Below are positions 1 through 11,820 of a stretch of DNA of 64,000 nt, one piece after another. Every line of letters begins with the position of its first letter. The stretch's first letter is position 1. Position numbers and translations under genes: made by a program. The notes beneath the pieces are model-generated. The model ran no database searches and was not told where the DNA came from. It worked only from the letters and a program-made list of their open reading frames with translations. The stretch comes from Chelydra serpentina (Eukaryota > Chordata > Testudines > Chelydridae): contig JBAIAC010000059.1 of the NCBI GenBank assembly GCA_037349315.1, forward strand, positions 10,690,001-10,754,000, written 5' to 3'.

Positions 1-26
1 ACTGGCGGGTTAGTGTGGACCAGCCC
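1..26. mobile_element. 3' end of a Harbinger-type MITE cut by the window edge
   Basis: The first 26 bases (a GGCGGGTTAGTGTGGACC core followed by AGCCC) resemble the right end of the MITE at 44047-44344, which reads GGGCGGGTAGTGTGGATG before its end. The rest would lie outside the window. The match is short, so the call is tentative. Confidence 0.45.
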
Positions 27-884
27 AGTTTGGCTTAATCTAACTAGCCTACCACAGGAGCCTGTCCTAAACCAGCCAGAGGGGGTCACTGCAGAGTCAT
101 ATGTGGCACTTCCTTTTCCTCAAAATGAAGTGTTGCCTGGATTGGTTCCAGCTGTTGCCAGCCCTGAAGCAAGAGACTGGCATTGAGTCTTGAGGCTGGC
201 CCCCTGCATGGTAGCACTTTGTAATACTGTTGGTCTGCCAGGCCTGTCTCCAGCCAGTTATATAACTAACTATGTGTAAATGCTATGACATCTTAAAAAT
301 GGTTTAGTAATAATTAATGAAGCAGTCAATTTCAAGGATGAGTCCTCAAACCATTAGCACTGCTTCCCACGGTGTATGCTGAGACAATAAAGTAGCAGAG
401 ATCGAACTAAGCTATCAAATGTGAAACTGCAATTCCAACCTCTGCCAAAGTTTGGGGTGTGTTCAGATCCAGGAATTGGTTTGGGCCCATCTGTATAATA
501 GAATAATACTGGTTGAAAAATTTCAGACCAGTGCATTACTCATTGAACAGTGCCTTTTTAAAATTGTTTTTTGGTGGAAAAAATTGCATTTAAAATTTTT
601 GACACTTGAAAATGTTTCCAGTTTTTCTTTCACCTCATCCTGTCTGACACTTTCTCCCCCCTAAACCCCCCCCCCCCGCCCCACATTGACAGGATAAAAA
701 TGGAAAACAGGTGAGAAAAAGCAGAAAAGGGGTTGGTGGGAGGGAAACAAAAACTTTAAAAATCAAAAAGTTCAAAGCCAATTTTTAAAAAATAAAAAGT
801 CACAAAAATGGAAATAAATCATTTCTTTTGGAAACTTGAGGAACGACAATTATTTCAAAATTCTTTACCCCTTGGACAGCTCTG
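27..884. other. Low-copy AT-rich sequence, no gene seen
   Basis: No supported gene. The stretch has a C-rich run at about 659-682 and A/T-rich sequence around 690-810. Short open frames here (60-70 codons) show no domain or codon pattern. Confidence 0.5.
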
Positions 885-1190
885 TGTGTTTCTCTTTATC
901 TTCAAAACACTTTCCATATGTTGTTCTTGCAACCCTATGAGGAAGGTTGGAAGACTGTTTTTTACCCCCAATTTAACAGATGCAGAGAAATTGAGTGGCA
1001 GATTCTTTTGCCTTGCTTATGTTGAATAGTACCTGCTACGCATGTCGAGGAAGGCTCTCAGAATCTGGCCCTATGTGCGGTGTGTCCAAAGCCACAAAAG
1101 GAGTCATTGTCAAAGTGGGGATTAGAACACAAGAATATTTGCCTCCCAGTCTAGTGCTCAGATGACCAGACCATGCATCTGTTGAAATGA
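885..1190 (-). repeat. MIR-like CORE-SINE relic
   Basis: The plus strand carries the reverse complement of the typical MIR order: a 'cctatgaggaaggttgg' segment, then 'atttaacagatgcagagaaa', then a 'ggggattagaacac...cagtctagtgctcagatgaccagacc' segment matching the SINE head. All three blocks occur in the expected order over about 300 bp with heavy divergence. MIR-type SINEs are ancient in amniotes, so this copy should be among the oldest insertions here. Confidence 0.65.
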
Positions 1191-2444
1191 GAATAAATCC
1201 CAGATACTGCATAGTGTACAGCACATTTAAAATGTATTTATTTTCCCACTCCAGGGACTCCAATAGCTCCAAAATAAGTCATTTTAAAAAAAATAAATTG
1301 TTTATTGAAAGATTAAGAGCATTTTATTGACTTTGCAGTTATGGCCAATTTCAGTGCATTTCTGTGACCATATCCAGTCATAGATAGTCTCTTTCCTGCG
1401 TGTGATGATTTCATTATGTGAAAGAAATATATCTCCTGTATATCCTTCCATTGCTGTCATCCTCACACCTTCTTCCTCATTGCCATCTATTCTTGGGGTG
1501 TCTAAATGGCTGCCTAGTCTCAATTCAAATGCCTCCTTAAAAGAAATTTGTTCTGTGCAGATTTCCAATACTGATTTCCCACCCCCCTGCCTTCCACCAC
1601 CCAAGATATCCATACTGAATCCAGGACCTTCATCTAGTACTGTGTGTGTGGTGACACAATCTTAAAACCTAAAACTGCTCTGTTCATAATTGTCTTGAAA
1701 TCAAAGGGGAATTCTTAAAAAAACAAAAATAAACCCTATCAAACAGGCTTTCCCCTCCATTTTTCTTTTTTCACTGTCTATTTCGAACAAACAGAATCTT
1801 ACGAAAATAAAATGAAAAAGCAACCGAACTTAAAGCATACAGGGGGAGATGAGGGCCAACTTTGCAAATGATTTCAATAAGAGCATCCTTTTTTTTATTA
1901 TTACAAACTTGTCATATTCCCCCAAACAAACGCAGAAAATACATGAATAAGTGCATACCTAAATCTATGGGATCGGCTGACTCTCTAAATACCACTTGAA
2001 CTTTATTCTTCTGGTTCCCATGATGTATGTTGTCATAAGCTGTGTGTATAACTGACAGCATAGCTGAGGTGCCTTTTCTGCTATTGCTTAGATGGTACTT
2101 TTGAGGACTACAAGAGGGGTGTTCTCAGTGGAGAGTCCCCAACCGGGAGCTTGTTCCTGCTGAAGTCTGTCAGAGTATGAATTCAGTGCCATTCAGAGAA
2201 GTGCCAGGCTCATCTTTCCAGCCATGCCTTTTGCCAAAGTATTGCTTTTCTTTCTTCCTTTTAATTAGTGGATTGATTTTTCTTCTTTCCTTACTCTCTT
2301 GATTTGAGGTCACAACTGACTGTTTTTTTGTGTTTTTTTTAACTAACTGGGGTGTGGCCACATGTTGAAGACATGGACACGTGAGTTGTTGAAATAAATA
2401 ATGTACATTTTGTGGCTGAGATTAAAAAAAAATAAAAATCTCAA
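1191..2444. other. Low-copy AT-rich stretch
   Basis: No gene, RNA or assignable repeat seen. Several poly-A/T runs are present (for example near 1285-1300, 1885-1900 and 2320-2340). The 103-codon minus-strand frame at 1302-1613 overlaps an 87-codon plus-strand frame, and neither resembles a known domain. Confidence 0.45.
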
Positions 2445-2615
2445 GATAGGCTCCTAAATACATATTTAGGCATGTGAATAGGTGGCCTGATTTTCAAAAG
2501 CACTGAGCACTCAGTAGTTCCCACTGAAGATGGAACTGCTCCCTTTTCAGCACTTTTGGTAATCGGGCCTGAATTTGATAATACACGAGCCTAAATATGG
2601 ATTTGGGGACCTATC
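2445..2615. mobile_element. Palindromic MITE
   Basis: The outer 60 bases are inverted copies of each other: the left end reads GATAGGCTCCTAAATACATA and the complement of the right end reads GATAGGTCCCCAAATCCATA. Further in, 'ggcctgattttcaaaagcactgagca' pairs with 'tcagcacttttggtaatcgggcc'. The element is about 170 bp, non-coding and almost entirely fold-back. It belongs to the same broad group as the palindromes at 4854, 34154 and 45003. Confidence 0.7.
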
Positions 2616-2878
2616 TTTTTTCTTAAAATAATAATAATTTTGGCTATATACATGTGCTATAAACATATTACTATAAGACCGGCCAATATTCCTCATTTAG
2701 ACCCCAACTATGGCAAGCTAGATATGTTGTATTCATTCTCTCAATCTGTTTTTTGAAATGGGTTCAGATAAATGCCCTTTCTTAAGATCATGGTGGACCA
2801 GGCAAAAGTGTATTAATGTAATGGCCTTGTGTATGTGATCAAACACCCTCCACCTGCTGATCCCAGTCGCTAAATAAA

Positions 2879-3136
2879 GGTATGTCTGCACTGCAGCTGG
2901 TAGGTGTGATTCCCAGCATCTGTAGACACGCTCACATTAATTCAGCTCGAACTAGTGCACTGCAAATAGCAGTGTGGACAATGCAGTGTCGGTGCCTAGG
3001 GCTAGTCCAAGCCCACCTGACCCTCTGGGCTCAAGCTCAGGCACCAGTGTCACAATATTCACACTGCTATTTTAAGTGTGCTAGCTCGAGCTGAGCTACT
3101 GTGAGTCTGTCGACCTCCCAGCTGCAGTGTAGATAT
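2879..3136. mobile_element. MITE with GGTATGTCTGCACTGCAG termini
   Basis: Terminal inverted repeats: left GGTATGTCTGCACTGCAGC, right complement TATATCTACACTGCAGCTG. The interior is also semi-palindromic, with 'gctcgaactagtgcactgcaaatagcagtgtgg' mirrored by 'cacactgctattttaagtgtgctagctcgagc'. The element at 24167-24413 has the same ends and interior, so this is a family of about 250 bp. I could not identify a clean target duplication, so the superfamily is left open. Confidence 0.75.
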
Positions 3137-3164
3137 ATTCAACAGCTTGCTACTGGCACTTAAC

Positions 3165-3250
3165 TAAGGGAGCTCTCCCGTAGCTCAAGAAGTAGGGGGG
3201 GGGGGGTCTGTTTTTGGTGCAGAAGACTCTGGGTTTGATCCCTGCTAATC
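3165..3250 (+). repeat. tRNA-derived SINE head (degenerate)
   Basis: Around 3175 the sequence 'cgtagctcaagaagtag' resembles a pol III A box, and about 45 bases later 'gggtttgatccctg' resembles a B box (GGTTCGANTCC). The two are separated by a G-run of about 11 bases. The clover-leaf cannot be closed and no CCA-type acceptor stem pairs, so I read it as the head of an old tRNA-derived SINE and not as a tRNA gene. Confidence 0.4.
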
Positions 3251-3569
3251 ATCATGGTGGCTGCATGTGTATGTGTCCCTGATTTGTCATATAAATTACA
3301 TCTTAGAATATCATTTTCTACTCTAGGACACAGCTGAAATAAAGAATGTTTGTTTTCTTTAAAAGGGTGTTTAACATGATTTTGCCTGGTCTGCACCACC
3401 CAGATAAAGAATGGTGTTTAATGAGCCATCGAAAACACACAAGCTAACACACAAACCATTGACTGACTGGGGTGAGGAAGGGATTTCCTCTAAGAGTAGG
3501 TAATTTGATTATTGTACAGTATGGTGTTTATTGCACCTAAATACTGGTCACTGTTGAAAACAAAATGCT

Positions 3570-3625
3570 GAGATAGATGGGCCACTGGTCCAATCTAGTA
3601 TGGCAATACCGATATCCCTATGTTC
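3570..3625 (+). repeat. Short CR1-type LINE tail fragment
   Basis: The segment 'gatagatgggccactggtccaatctagtatggcaatacc' matches the end of the CR1-type repeat that also appears, in opposite orientation, at 33664-34040 ('attgccatactgcatcagcccc...aatctagtccggtatcc'). Only about 50 bp are left. Confidence 0.45.
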
Positions 3626-4853
3626 AAGATTTTTTAAAATTTTTTTTACTATGTCACATGGGATATGTGTTGTAGAAGGTAAAAATAATTTTTTTAAAAA
3701 GACAATTTTATTCTATTTTTTTAAACTGACCAATTTTTCCTTTAAAAAAATGTTTTTTAATTCAATTTCATTTCATTGTGGAAAAAATCTGACCCATAAC
3801 CGTGACAATGCAAACTGCACTGACTCCCAACAAAAATCAAACCCAAGAGAATTTAGAGAAACTCAAAACTCTAGATATGGACATGGGGCCTGGGAGCTCT
3901 GAAAATCAGACCCATCTGAATGGAGACTAGTGTTTCTAATTACTACTTGCACTAGGACTTGCTTATTAGATTATTCTACCCAAAATCCTTTAACAGGATG
4001 TGTGTCTGTGTATAGAGAGTAAAAATAATGAATGATAGATTGCTAGCAAGAAACTCTATGGTCTCTGTTCTTCCACACTAAAATCTCACACATTAGGTGG
4101 TATTGTAGTGCTTCAGATATCTGCACCACTGACAATTTACCATGTTTGAGTAGCCTGCACATTTCAATGCACACTTTGATTGTGGCAAGTTGTATTATAA
4201 ACCCAAAATTTCTTGCAGGTTTGTCAAAATGTTCACCACAATTTCAGTGAACCCATGGATTTTGGACTGACTCCCTTTTATGGGTGTCAGGGTAGGATTT
4301 ATAGTTTTGGTCAAAAACTGTATCCAACTTGGTGGTACAGTATGTCATGGTTTCAATTCTAAGCCAGTTTTGGTCAGATGGTGTGATTACATGTGAACCA
4401 ACCTCCCCCCCCCCCAGCCCCCCACGATTCAAATCGGTTTGCAAGGCCTCTGCGAACTGAAACCTCTGATTTAGCACAGCTCTAAGTGTATTGTTGACAT
4501 AGATTTATAAACTGTGACCTTATTACAAATGATAAGTCATTATTTCCAAACCTAATTGCCTCATTAATGTGCACCCACACCTGTCCCAACTTCCTAACTT
4601 CATTTTTCAAGCTGCCAGTGAAAACAGCTGATCTCCATTCTGCACTGAAACAAAACTGTCTCATGGCAGAATCTTCCATGCACAAAAACAACTTCATGAC
4701 CTGTAAACTGGAATGGTTGGGAAGAGAAATATTATAATGAACCATAAAACACACAAACATACAAATAGACTACAAAGAAATTCCACCTTGGAGGGAATGG
4801 GCTTGGACCAGTGTAAGTGACAGGAGAATTTAATGGCTGATGTCAAAATACTT
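3626..4853. other. Low-copy AT-rich stretch
   Basis: No gene or clear repeat. Long T and A runs lie at 3640-3760, and a C-run of about 10 at 4406-4420. Open frames are short and overlap on both strands. Confidence 0.45.
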
Positions 4854-4938
4854 GGTCCCTGATTCTCCTCTTACTTACACTGCCCTCTTTGGAATTTCTC
4901 CACGTTCACTTCAACGTTAGTAGTGGAGAATCAGGCCC
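4854..4938. mobile_element. Small palindromic MITE
   Basis: Ends are GGTCCCTGATTCTCCTC and, complemented from the right, GGGCCTGATTCTCCACTA, enclosing about 85 bp of self-complementary sequence ('cacgttcacttcaacgttagtagtgg' in the middle). This is the gggcctgatt type of short fold-back element. Confidence 0.6.
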
Positions 4939-5589
4939 TTGAGCTGTTTACTTATCCTACTACACTCTGAAGCCATATGTGATTCTCACTCAACCCTAAC
5001 TCAGACAACACTTCCCAAACATCCAAAAAAGCAGCAGGCGCGTGTACCCAAGACAGTTTTTTAATTTCGTTTTGATATTTCAATTAAATTATGTAATTCT
5101 GCTGTTAAAAATTCATTATTTACAGATTAACATGAAAATGTGTGGTTGTTTAGGAGTAGAAAATACAAGTGAAGCTGCAGTAAGAGAGGATGCAGGGAAA
5201 GAGCAGGAAGGGAATTCCCATAAAGAAATCAGATACATTTCTAGTGCCATAAAATGGGCAGCTTTAAAAACTGATATTAAAAGAGAGCAAGATAGCTAGA
5301 ATCCACTGTATAAAAACCACAGTCTTAATAGACAGCAAATTAGCTGAAAGATTGAAGAGATAACTTATTTTTTTGTGTTGAAATAATTACCTTTTCCTCT
5401 TCATGTTTTCCTGCACGTTTTGAACTAAAAAAATTACCTGGAAAGTAATGCAAAGAATAGCAGGATAATTGTGAATTAGGATCCAAATTATGCCAGGCAC
5501 AATGGAATAAGTTCTGACTTTTCTTACTGACAGACATGTATATTAATAGTTGGCACTTATTGAATCAAATATGAATATTCATCTTCATT

Positions 5590-6260
5590 TATATTTCAAG
5601 GCCTTTCATTCCTCAAGGACCACGGTGCTTTTGACCAATTTTCATCCACATTACTAAAATGACAGCTTTCACTCCTGGGCCCTGACAGAGGTCTGCAGAA
5701 TTCATTGGAGGTCCTGGGAGGAGGGAACCAGCTCCCGCTCCCAGCTGTCCACAAACACTCATTAAGAGAGGCAAATATCCAGCAGAATCTCTGTGAGAAT
5801 TTTTAATCACGCAAAGGCTCTGCTAATTAGGTAGCTGATGGGGCATAGAGAGCACAAGGACGAATTCTTTAAACAAAGGACTAGAAACTTTAAGAGCTTT
5901 AATTACTTGGGCACAGAGTTCATTTCAGAACTTGGGAGCAAATTATTCTAATAACAATAAGACCAAGTGGCAGGCTGTATTAGTGAGAATTGTGTGGAAA
6001 AGTTCAATTTCCTTGGGCTGTCACAACCATGACTGGAGCTTACTGAAAACTGAAGGGGTTATAAAAATAAACCATATTGTGAAATGGGTTGGATGCAGAC
6101 AATTAATTTTGTATCCATGTTGTAGATTCTGCTTCTCCTTCCAGTGGGCATGGATTTGCCAAGGTGCATCAGATACAACTCTGCACTTCCAAATGCTCAC
6201 CTCTCCAAATTTTCCCAGCAAAGCTTACCTTTTGTTTAAGGGGAAATGGCTCCAAAAACT
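5590..6260. other. Candidate conserved non-coding element
   Basis: This block has no repeat signature and a composition unlike its surroundings: few CpGs and several homeodomain-type cores, TAATTAG at 5824-5830, TTTAATTACTT near 5898-5908 and AATTAATTTT at 6101-6110, plus 'aacaataag' SOX-like sequence near 5953. The 141-codon plus-strand frame (5932-6357) overlaps a 66-codon minus frame and shows no domain, so I do not call it coding. Enhancer-like function is inference from motif density only. Confidence 0.3.
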
Positions 6261-8611
6261 GAAAACCAGGAAATATTTTGCTTTGCAGAAAATGAACGAA
6301 AACTTGAATTGTTCAATAATTTTTTTGGTGATTTTTTTTTTTTTATATAGCATGTAAGAAATGGGTTTATGTCTTCTGGCCTCTCTCATTGGGGATCTGA
6401 GCCAAAACAAAAAGATTTTCCAGAATGCTTCCTAATATGTGGGATAGGCAGGAGAAGGGGAATGCCACCAAGAAAAGAGAGAGAGAGTGGATTTCTCTTT
6501 AGAAGGGAATATTCCCTTTAGAAGGGAATAGAAAATGGAGCATCTTGCTCTCCCAGCAGTTGAGTGAAGGCTAAAGTGCCCCCTTTTTCTCAGAAGCTAG
6601 GAGATAGGCAGTGCTCTGCTCTTACTCTCTCACCTATTGAGTTCCTGAAGGCCCCTCCCCTGCCTAAGGGGCGGAGCTACTGAACCAAGGTCCTAAATGA
6701 ATTTGGGGGACAACCCTTGATAAAACGGGAATGGTTGTGAGGGTTGCAAGGCTCTTACTCTAGCAGCTGAGCAGGGGTGCTCACCTCCCAGGTTTAGTCG
6801 GAGGGCAAGGATGTGGTGTCCCCAAAGATGTGTGGTGATTCCTAGTTTTTCATGGGGACTGGAATATTTTGTCTTTTGGTCAGTTTTTGATGGACTGAAG
6901 GGTGGCAGCTGTCACCAGAAATGGCCTTCCTTGATTAAGGAATAAGCGCACATGACTTGTTACTGCAAGCCATGTCCTCAAGTGTTGAACTACTGCTGAG
7001 TGAGTGACAGCCTAAGTAATTGGAGAGTGAAGGGTTAATTCCATAGCAAAGGGACTAGTTCCCCACTCACTGCTGGTGGGGGGATGGGTCATACGAGATT
7101 AATTGGACATGCTAGAAGTTACAGGGATATGCAAAGGAGATAGGTGGAAATATAACTGGTGATAATTGAAGGCTAATTATCTTCAGCTAGCAATTGGCCA
7201 CCAGGTGTTCTGATCTACATTAATGGAAAGATTCAGTGAGCAGGAAAAGGTGCTTTTGCTCAGAGGGTTGGTATGAGATAAAGCTTCCAGGCTAGCCATT
7301 AAAACTCTGACAAATACTCTGCTTTCTTTGGTTGTGGTGGTCACTTCTCCTAGGAGTTTTGCCTGACTGGATAGGATAGGAATGGAACTGCTAAAGCAAA
7401 GCAGTTGTGATTTGTCTGGAAAAGCGATTAGTTTATTCTCCTGTGGATTTTCCTCAACATGAAGAAATGGGTCCAAATAGGCTAGGCATAGCTGAGTAGC
7501 ACCTTTAGGAAACACCTCATTGAATAGTCCATTGGCTAAAGCTGGGCTGCTTCAATAACAAAACCCAGTTTTATGGGAGCAGCTTTTATTCTGGGGGATG
7601 TTTTCCCCCCTCTTATTTCATACCAAAAGCACTTTAAGCGAGTGCTTGGGGACTCTTCTCCTCTGTGTCTTTCACATCCTTAAAACAGAAATTGCTGTTT
7701 GGGGGCTTTCTTCTTCCTCCCTCCCTTCCTTTTCTCTTAATCTCTTGTGTTTTTTTATTTTATTTTATTTTATTTTAAAAGCACTTAAGGCACTTAGACC
7801 TCACATATTCCAGGCTACTTTTCTCCCCTAGTCTTTTGGATGCTTTGGAGGAGTGGGAGTAAGTGTAATTTGGTGCTCAATTTATGCACCATGCTGTTTG
7901 TGTCTCATTGATTCTCTTACCCAGTCACAAGTCTGGTCTTGGATATGCTGTGCAGAAACAAAAATACATTTTTTTTATGTAACCATGATGAGCAATTTTG
8001 CTCTTTATACATTACATGTTGTTACCGCTGTTCTTGAATGCCCATGGTGTGGCAATGCTAGGCAGGTTAATGCTTCAAGGCCAGAAAAAACTGGATAGAA
8101 ATTTATATAAGGTATTATATAAATTAAGAGTTTTGTAAATAAATATTGTAGCCTGACAGCTCCTTAGATCACAAAAGAGCACTAAGACAAGTACTGTGAA
8201 TCAGTACCTAAACTCTGTTCCTCGCTGCCATTGAAAGTTACATATTTCAAGGCCATACTTAGAAATAATTATATAAACCCATAATTTGTTCGTTGGATCA
8301 TAGAAAATAGAGGTTGAAATGACTTGTTAAATCATCGTGTGCATTGTCTTGCCAGGGATTGTAGGTATGAGTTGTGGAGAATTTTTTTTCCTTGGTTACT
8401 CCTAAAATCCAGGCTACATGATAAAAATGCACCGGAAGAGAAGCATGCATGATGCTGTGTCTGTATTCTTATGGTATAATTTACAAACGTGGCAGACGAT
8501 GAAACAGAATGTGTCCTCTCCCCTACTACTTTTCTTCCTTTCTCTTGGACTCTTGTTGCTGTGTTAATGCCTGGTCAATGAAGATAATGATCAATGCTCT
8601 TTCTTTCCTAG
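6261..8611. other. Low-copy sequence, no gene recognised
   Basis: Over 2 kb without a recognisable repeat or domain. The stretch includes a small local duplication, 'ctttagaagggaata' twice in tandem at about 6498-6530, and an AG dinucleotide run near 6475-6488. The 110-codon minus frame at 7183-7515 has no recognisable motif. Confidence 0.4.
7750..7776. repeat. (TTTTA)n microsatellite
   Basis: About five uninterrupted TTTTA units after a T run. Confidence 0.8.
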
Positions 8612-8734
8612 GGGTTCTTACTGGGACAGTTCTTAGTTGCTACAAGATAATGCCAAACCCAGATGATGTGCCCCGAAACAACGTATGGGAGAAGTATCAC
8701 ATGCCCATTTCTGAAAATGCTCTTCTTTTACAAG
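8612..8734 (+). other. Weak exon candidate (possible spliced exon)
   Basis: A polypyrimidine tract and AG (ctctttctttcctag, ending at 8611) resemble a 3' splice site. Only one of three frames stays open beyond it, and it gives an unfamiliar peptide containing PNPDDVPRNNVWEKYHMP. The best downstream donor is a GC-type site (CAAG/GCAAGC) at 8734/8735, giving 123 bp, a multiple of three. I do not recognise the protein. A chance open frame in non-coding DNA is at least as likely. Confidence 0.15.
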
Positions 8735-9067
8735 GCAAGCTCACAAAAAGTTAGTAATTCCCCCCACCCCCCCGCAACCCCAAAACAACCCAATGTGGTT
8801 CTTGATAATGTTTGCTGTAATAAAATAAAAATATATAGGATTCAATCATTATTGCTGCAGGAACTTTCTCAGTGTTGAAAGTGTTAAAAAGAGGTGTGGA
8901 TAGGTTTCCATGAAAACAGAAAGCACAGTGATATTAATGATGGGCTCATTTCATTTAGCTTTGCAGTTAGGAGGAACTGAGTATAAATAGGGCCAGCCTC
9001 AGAGCACAGGCAGTGCAAGCGACCACTTGATGGTCTTATTCTTTTGGGGGCCCTGTGATACCCTGGC
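8735..9067. other. Unassigned spacer
   Basis: No gene seen. It contains a short C-rich stretch at 8760-8782 and ends at the TTA that marks the left edge of the Harbinger transposon. Confidence 0.4.
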
Positions 9068-9579
9068 TTAGGCCATGCCTACACTACTAAGTTACGTTGA
9101 TGCAAGTTACATCAGCATAAAGCCACCACAGTTAGTACGTACATACATGCGTGTACACGTGCATACTTGGCCTCTTGTGTCGCCGATGCGCGTACTCACC
9201 AGGAGTGCTTGTATCAATGCACAGTGTGGTGCACCCTGGATAGGTATCCCATTGTGCAACTTGCCACCATCTTTTGGGAAGTTTTGGCAATGCATGATGG
9301 GTCTGAAACAAGTTGCGCAGGGGTGACTGGGAACATGGGGGGTCAATTTCTCAGTTTGCAACTTTCTCCATCCCATATTGTCATCGGTATCCCATAATTT
9401 TCATGCCTTTTTTTTTTTTTCAAAATCCATAAACTTGCACAGTCCTCCTCGCTGTCCACTACCTCTGACGGAAGCATGGGGCCTGCGCAGCTCTGCACTA
9501 TTATCATGAGCGGTGCAAGCGCAGAGTGCACGATCCCATAGTAGTTGCAGAGTCGCAAGAAGAACCAAATCAGTGTTGA

Positions 9580-11240
9580 AGATGATGATTTCTTGGAGGA
9601 CAGATTGCTGTGGGACATAGTGAGAAAAAATTCAAGGTTGCTGCTGGTGGCACTGATGGAGCCTCTGCAGATGGTGGAACACTGCTTCTGGGTCCGAGAA
9701 ATGAGCACTGACTAGTGGGATTGCATTGTAATGCAGGCTTGGGATGATGAATACAATTGCAGAATTTTCGGATGTGCAGGGCCATATTCCTGGATCTGTG
9801 AACTGAGCTTGCCCCCGCCTCCTACCACAGGGACACCAAAATGAGAGCTGCATTGGCAGTGGAGAAGTGAGTGGTGGTTGCACTATTGAGGCTTGAAATG
9901 TCAGATTGCTACCGGTCAGTCGGAAGTCAATTTGGAGTTGGGAGATCAGTCGTGGGGGCTGTTGTTGTGTGCAGGGCCATTAATTGCCTCTTGCTATGTA
10001 ATTCTCAGTAATGTTCAGGACATAGTGGATGGATTTCCAGCAATGGGGTTCCCGAACTGTGGTGGAGTCAGACTACCTTGCCCCACAGTAGGCCAACAGA
10101 AAGAGCTACTTTTCTATGGTTACGCAAGGATAGGTGGATCACGGGCGACACTTCACTGACACCAATGTCAATGACTCTCACATCTTTAAGAACACAAGAC
10201 TTTTCAGAGAACTGCAAGCAGGGACTTTCTCGACTTTCTCAGTTGTTAGAAATGTTGAAATGCCAGTAATGATCCTGGGCGACCAAGCCTACTACTTGCT
10301 CTTTTGACTCATAAAGCTGTTCACTGGGCATTCCGAAAGCACCAAGGAACAATTCAACTCGCAGCTCAGCAGCTGCAGAGTGACAATTGAATGTGCTTTG
10401 GTTGATCGAAGGGATGCTGGCAGTGTTTACTCACAAGATTGGACTTCAGTGAGCCAAATATCCCAAGGGTTATAAATGCTTGCTGTGTCCTGCATAATAT
10501 ATTGTGATACAGGAGGGCCAGGGAGCAGCAGTAGTAGAGTGTGAGAGGGGAAATATATAAGCCCTAGGCTAATTAAGGCGTGGTTCCCTGGAGACTAGGG
10601 AGGGTGGCTACAGGTTAATTGGAGCACCTGCAGTCAATTAAGGCCCTCTCAGGAACCTAATAAAACCCCCTGCTTCAGGCAGACAGAGGAGGAGGAAGGA
10701 GTTGGAGCAGAGTGGTTTGGAGTGGAGCAGAGAGCAGTTTGGAGGAAAGCAGAGGAGAGTTTGGAGAAGTGCTGTGGCGGGCTAAGAAGACCAAGACCTT
10801 GGGTAAAGGGACACCTGGCTTGTGCAGAGGGAAGGCAGGAAGCCCCACAAGCAGGAGAGGGAAGGAGCCCAGGGGAAAGTATCACTAGTACAAGTGGTTT
10901 ACCCGCTAACCTAGGGCCCCTGGGCTGGGACCCGGAGTAGAGGGTGGGCCCGGGTCCCTCCCTCTCCATTCCCCTTCTCTGGGATACTAGTGGGACAGCT
11001 GATACCCCAGTTCAGAGGCAAGAAACGGTGCCCTGAAACCCCCCACAAGAAGAGAAAGCGTGGGACCCCTCATAGTAGTGCCAGCAATTTGCTACAATAT
11101 ATAAACCAAAGTGGGAAGTTTCGGCCACGGTGCAGGGCGGAGGCAGAGTGTCTGTCTGTCAGTCTGAGTTTGAACAGCTAGACACAAGGGCTATTAGAAA
11201 AGCGCAACAGCTCAGGGAGGCTTTGAAAGACCATTTTAAC
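9580..11240 (+). pseudogene. PIF/Harbinger (HARBI1-like) transposase, inactivated
   Basis: Translating across frames gives, in order, segments that fit a HARBI1-type transposase: DDDFLEDRLLWDIV near 9580, AWDDEYNC near 9745, a CYRSVGSQFGVGRSVVG-like helix-turn-helix stretch at about 9907-9960, GFPNCGG at about 10045, a TDTNVNDSH-like strand near 10155, ILGDQAYYLL with the catalytic Asp codon at 10281-10283, VTIECALV with the catalytic Glu at 10389-10391, and VLHNI at 10487-10501. After the inserted LTR the protein resumes with KAQQLREALKDHF at 11199-11237. This family cuts and pastes DNA at TTA/TAA sites and normally needs a Myb-like partner encoded by the same element. Several frameshifts and in-frame stops (for example a TGA right after GDQAYYLLF) plus the LTR insertion rule out activity. 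The first Asp region after GFPNCGG is out of frame and not recoverable by eye. Confidence 0.75.
10503..11096 (+). mobile_element. Solo LTR inserted in the Harbinger transposase
   Basis: The insert begins TGTGATAC and ends GCTACA, so it has TG...CA ends. It is flanked on both sides by ATATAT (10497-10502 and 11097-11102). A TATA-like 'aatatataagcc' lies near 10550 and 'cctaataaaaccccc' near 10657. Removing it restores the transposase VLHNI region followed by downstream transposase sequence, which independently supports the boundaries. No coding region was found, so it is a solo LTR of an ERV or Gypsy-type element; I cannot tell which. The open frames inside it (for example 10649-10969 minus) are purine/pyrimidine-rich LTR sequence. 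Confidence 0.75.
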
Positions 11241-11640
11241 AGTGAGTCACAGTATCGTGTTTTGTTGTAGTATACTCTACCTGGCCCCGCTCTTCTAGGG
11301 TGTATTAGGAATCGTGTGGTGGTTGCTTTACATGTAGGAACGTAACCTTGTCAATGCATCTATTAATTTTGTTTGTAGCTTATTCTGTGAATTGTACACA
11401 TTGTCAGTAATAAGTAATTGTTTGCTTTCAGACCTGCAGATGTTGCAAACTAATAAAGATGAGTTATGGGTTAAATAATATAAATTTATTTTTTAAAAGA
11501 ATTCAGTGCAACTCCCCCCCCCCCCCATGAAACTTAAAAAAAATACATTAAAAAACGTAATAAACTAAGAGAACAGAACTTATGAAGGGGAAAGAACATT
11601 CATGTCCATTTCAGTTAAACATATACCAGCCATGGCTTTT
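11241..11640. other. Intergenic part of the Harbinger element
   Basis: Between the two convergent reading frames of the transposon. It holds AT-rich sequence and a C-run of about 13 bases near 11513-11526. No further gene seen. Confidence 0.4.
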
Positions 11641-11820
11641 ACAGGTCAGTGTACTTGAAGCTGTGATTGTTTTTAATGTCCCCTGGCGTCAAGTGGTAGA
11701 GGGAGTGCAGAGACGCTTGATACCATGTGGAAAGTTGAAGGGGGGTATTGGGAAGTCCCGATATTGAGTTCTCAATGGGCTGCAGAGGGAGGCAAGCCTG
11801 GTCTTGTTGAACATGCAAGT
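11641..11820 (-). pseudogene. C-terminal remnant of the second Harbinger ORF
   Basis: On the minus strand a frame ending with a stop at 11639-11641 encodes a tail containing LPLQPIENSISGLPNTP and LYHLTPGDIKNNHSFKYTDL. Position and orientation (convergent with the transposase, close to the right terminal repeat) fit the accessory DNA-binding ORF of Harbinger elements. The N-terminal Myb/trihelix part is missing: the terminal repeat begins only about 120 bp upstream. The assignment rests on layout and a remembered resemblance, not on a domain hit. Confidence 0.4.

Noticed and set aside
3165..3250. Possible tRNA gene
   Set aside because: The A and B boxes are imperfect, a G-run breaks the anticodon arm and the acceptor stem does not pair.
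10649..10969. 106-codon minus-strand frame in a G/A-rich region
   Set aside because: It lies wholly within the solo LTR at 10503-11096.
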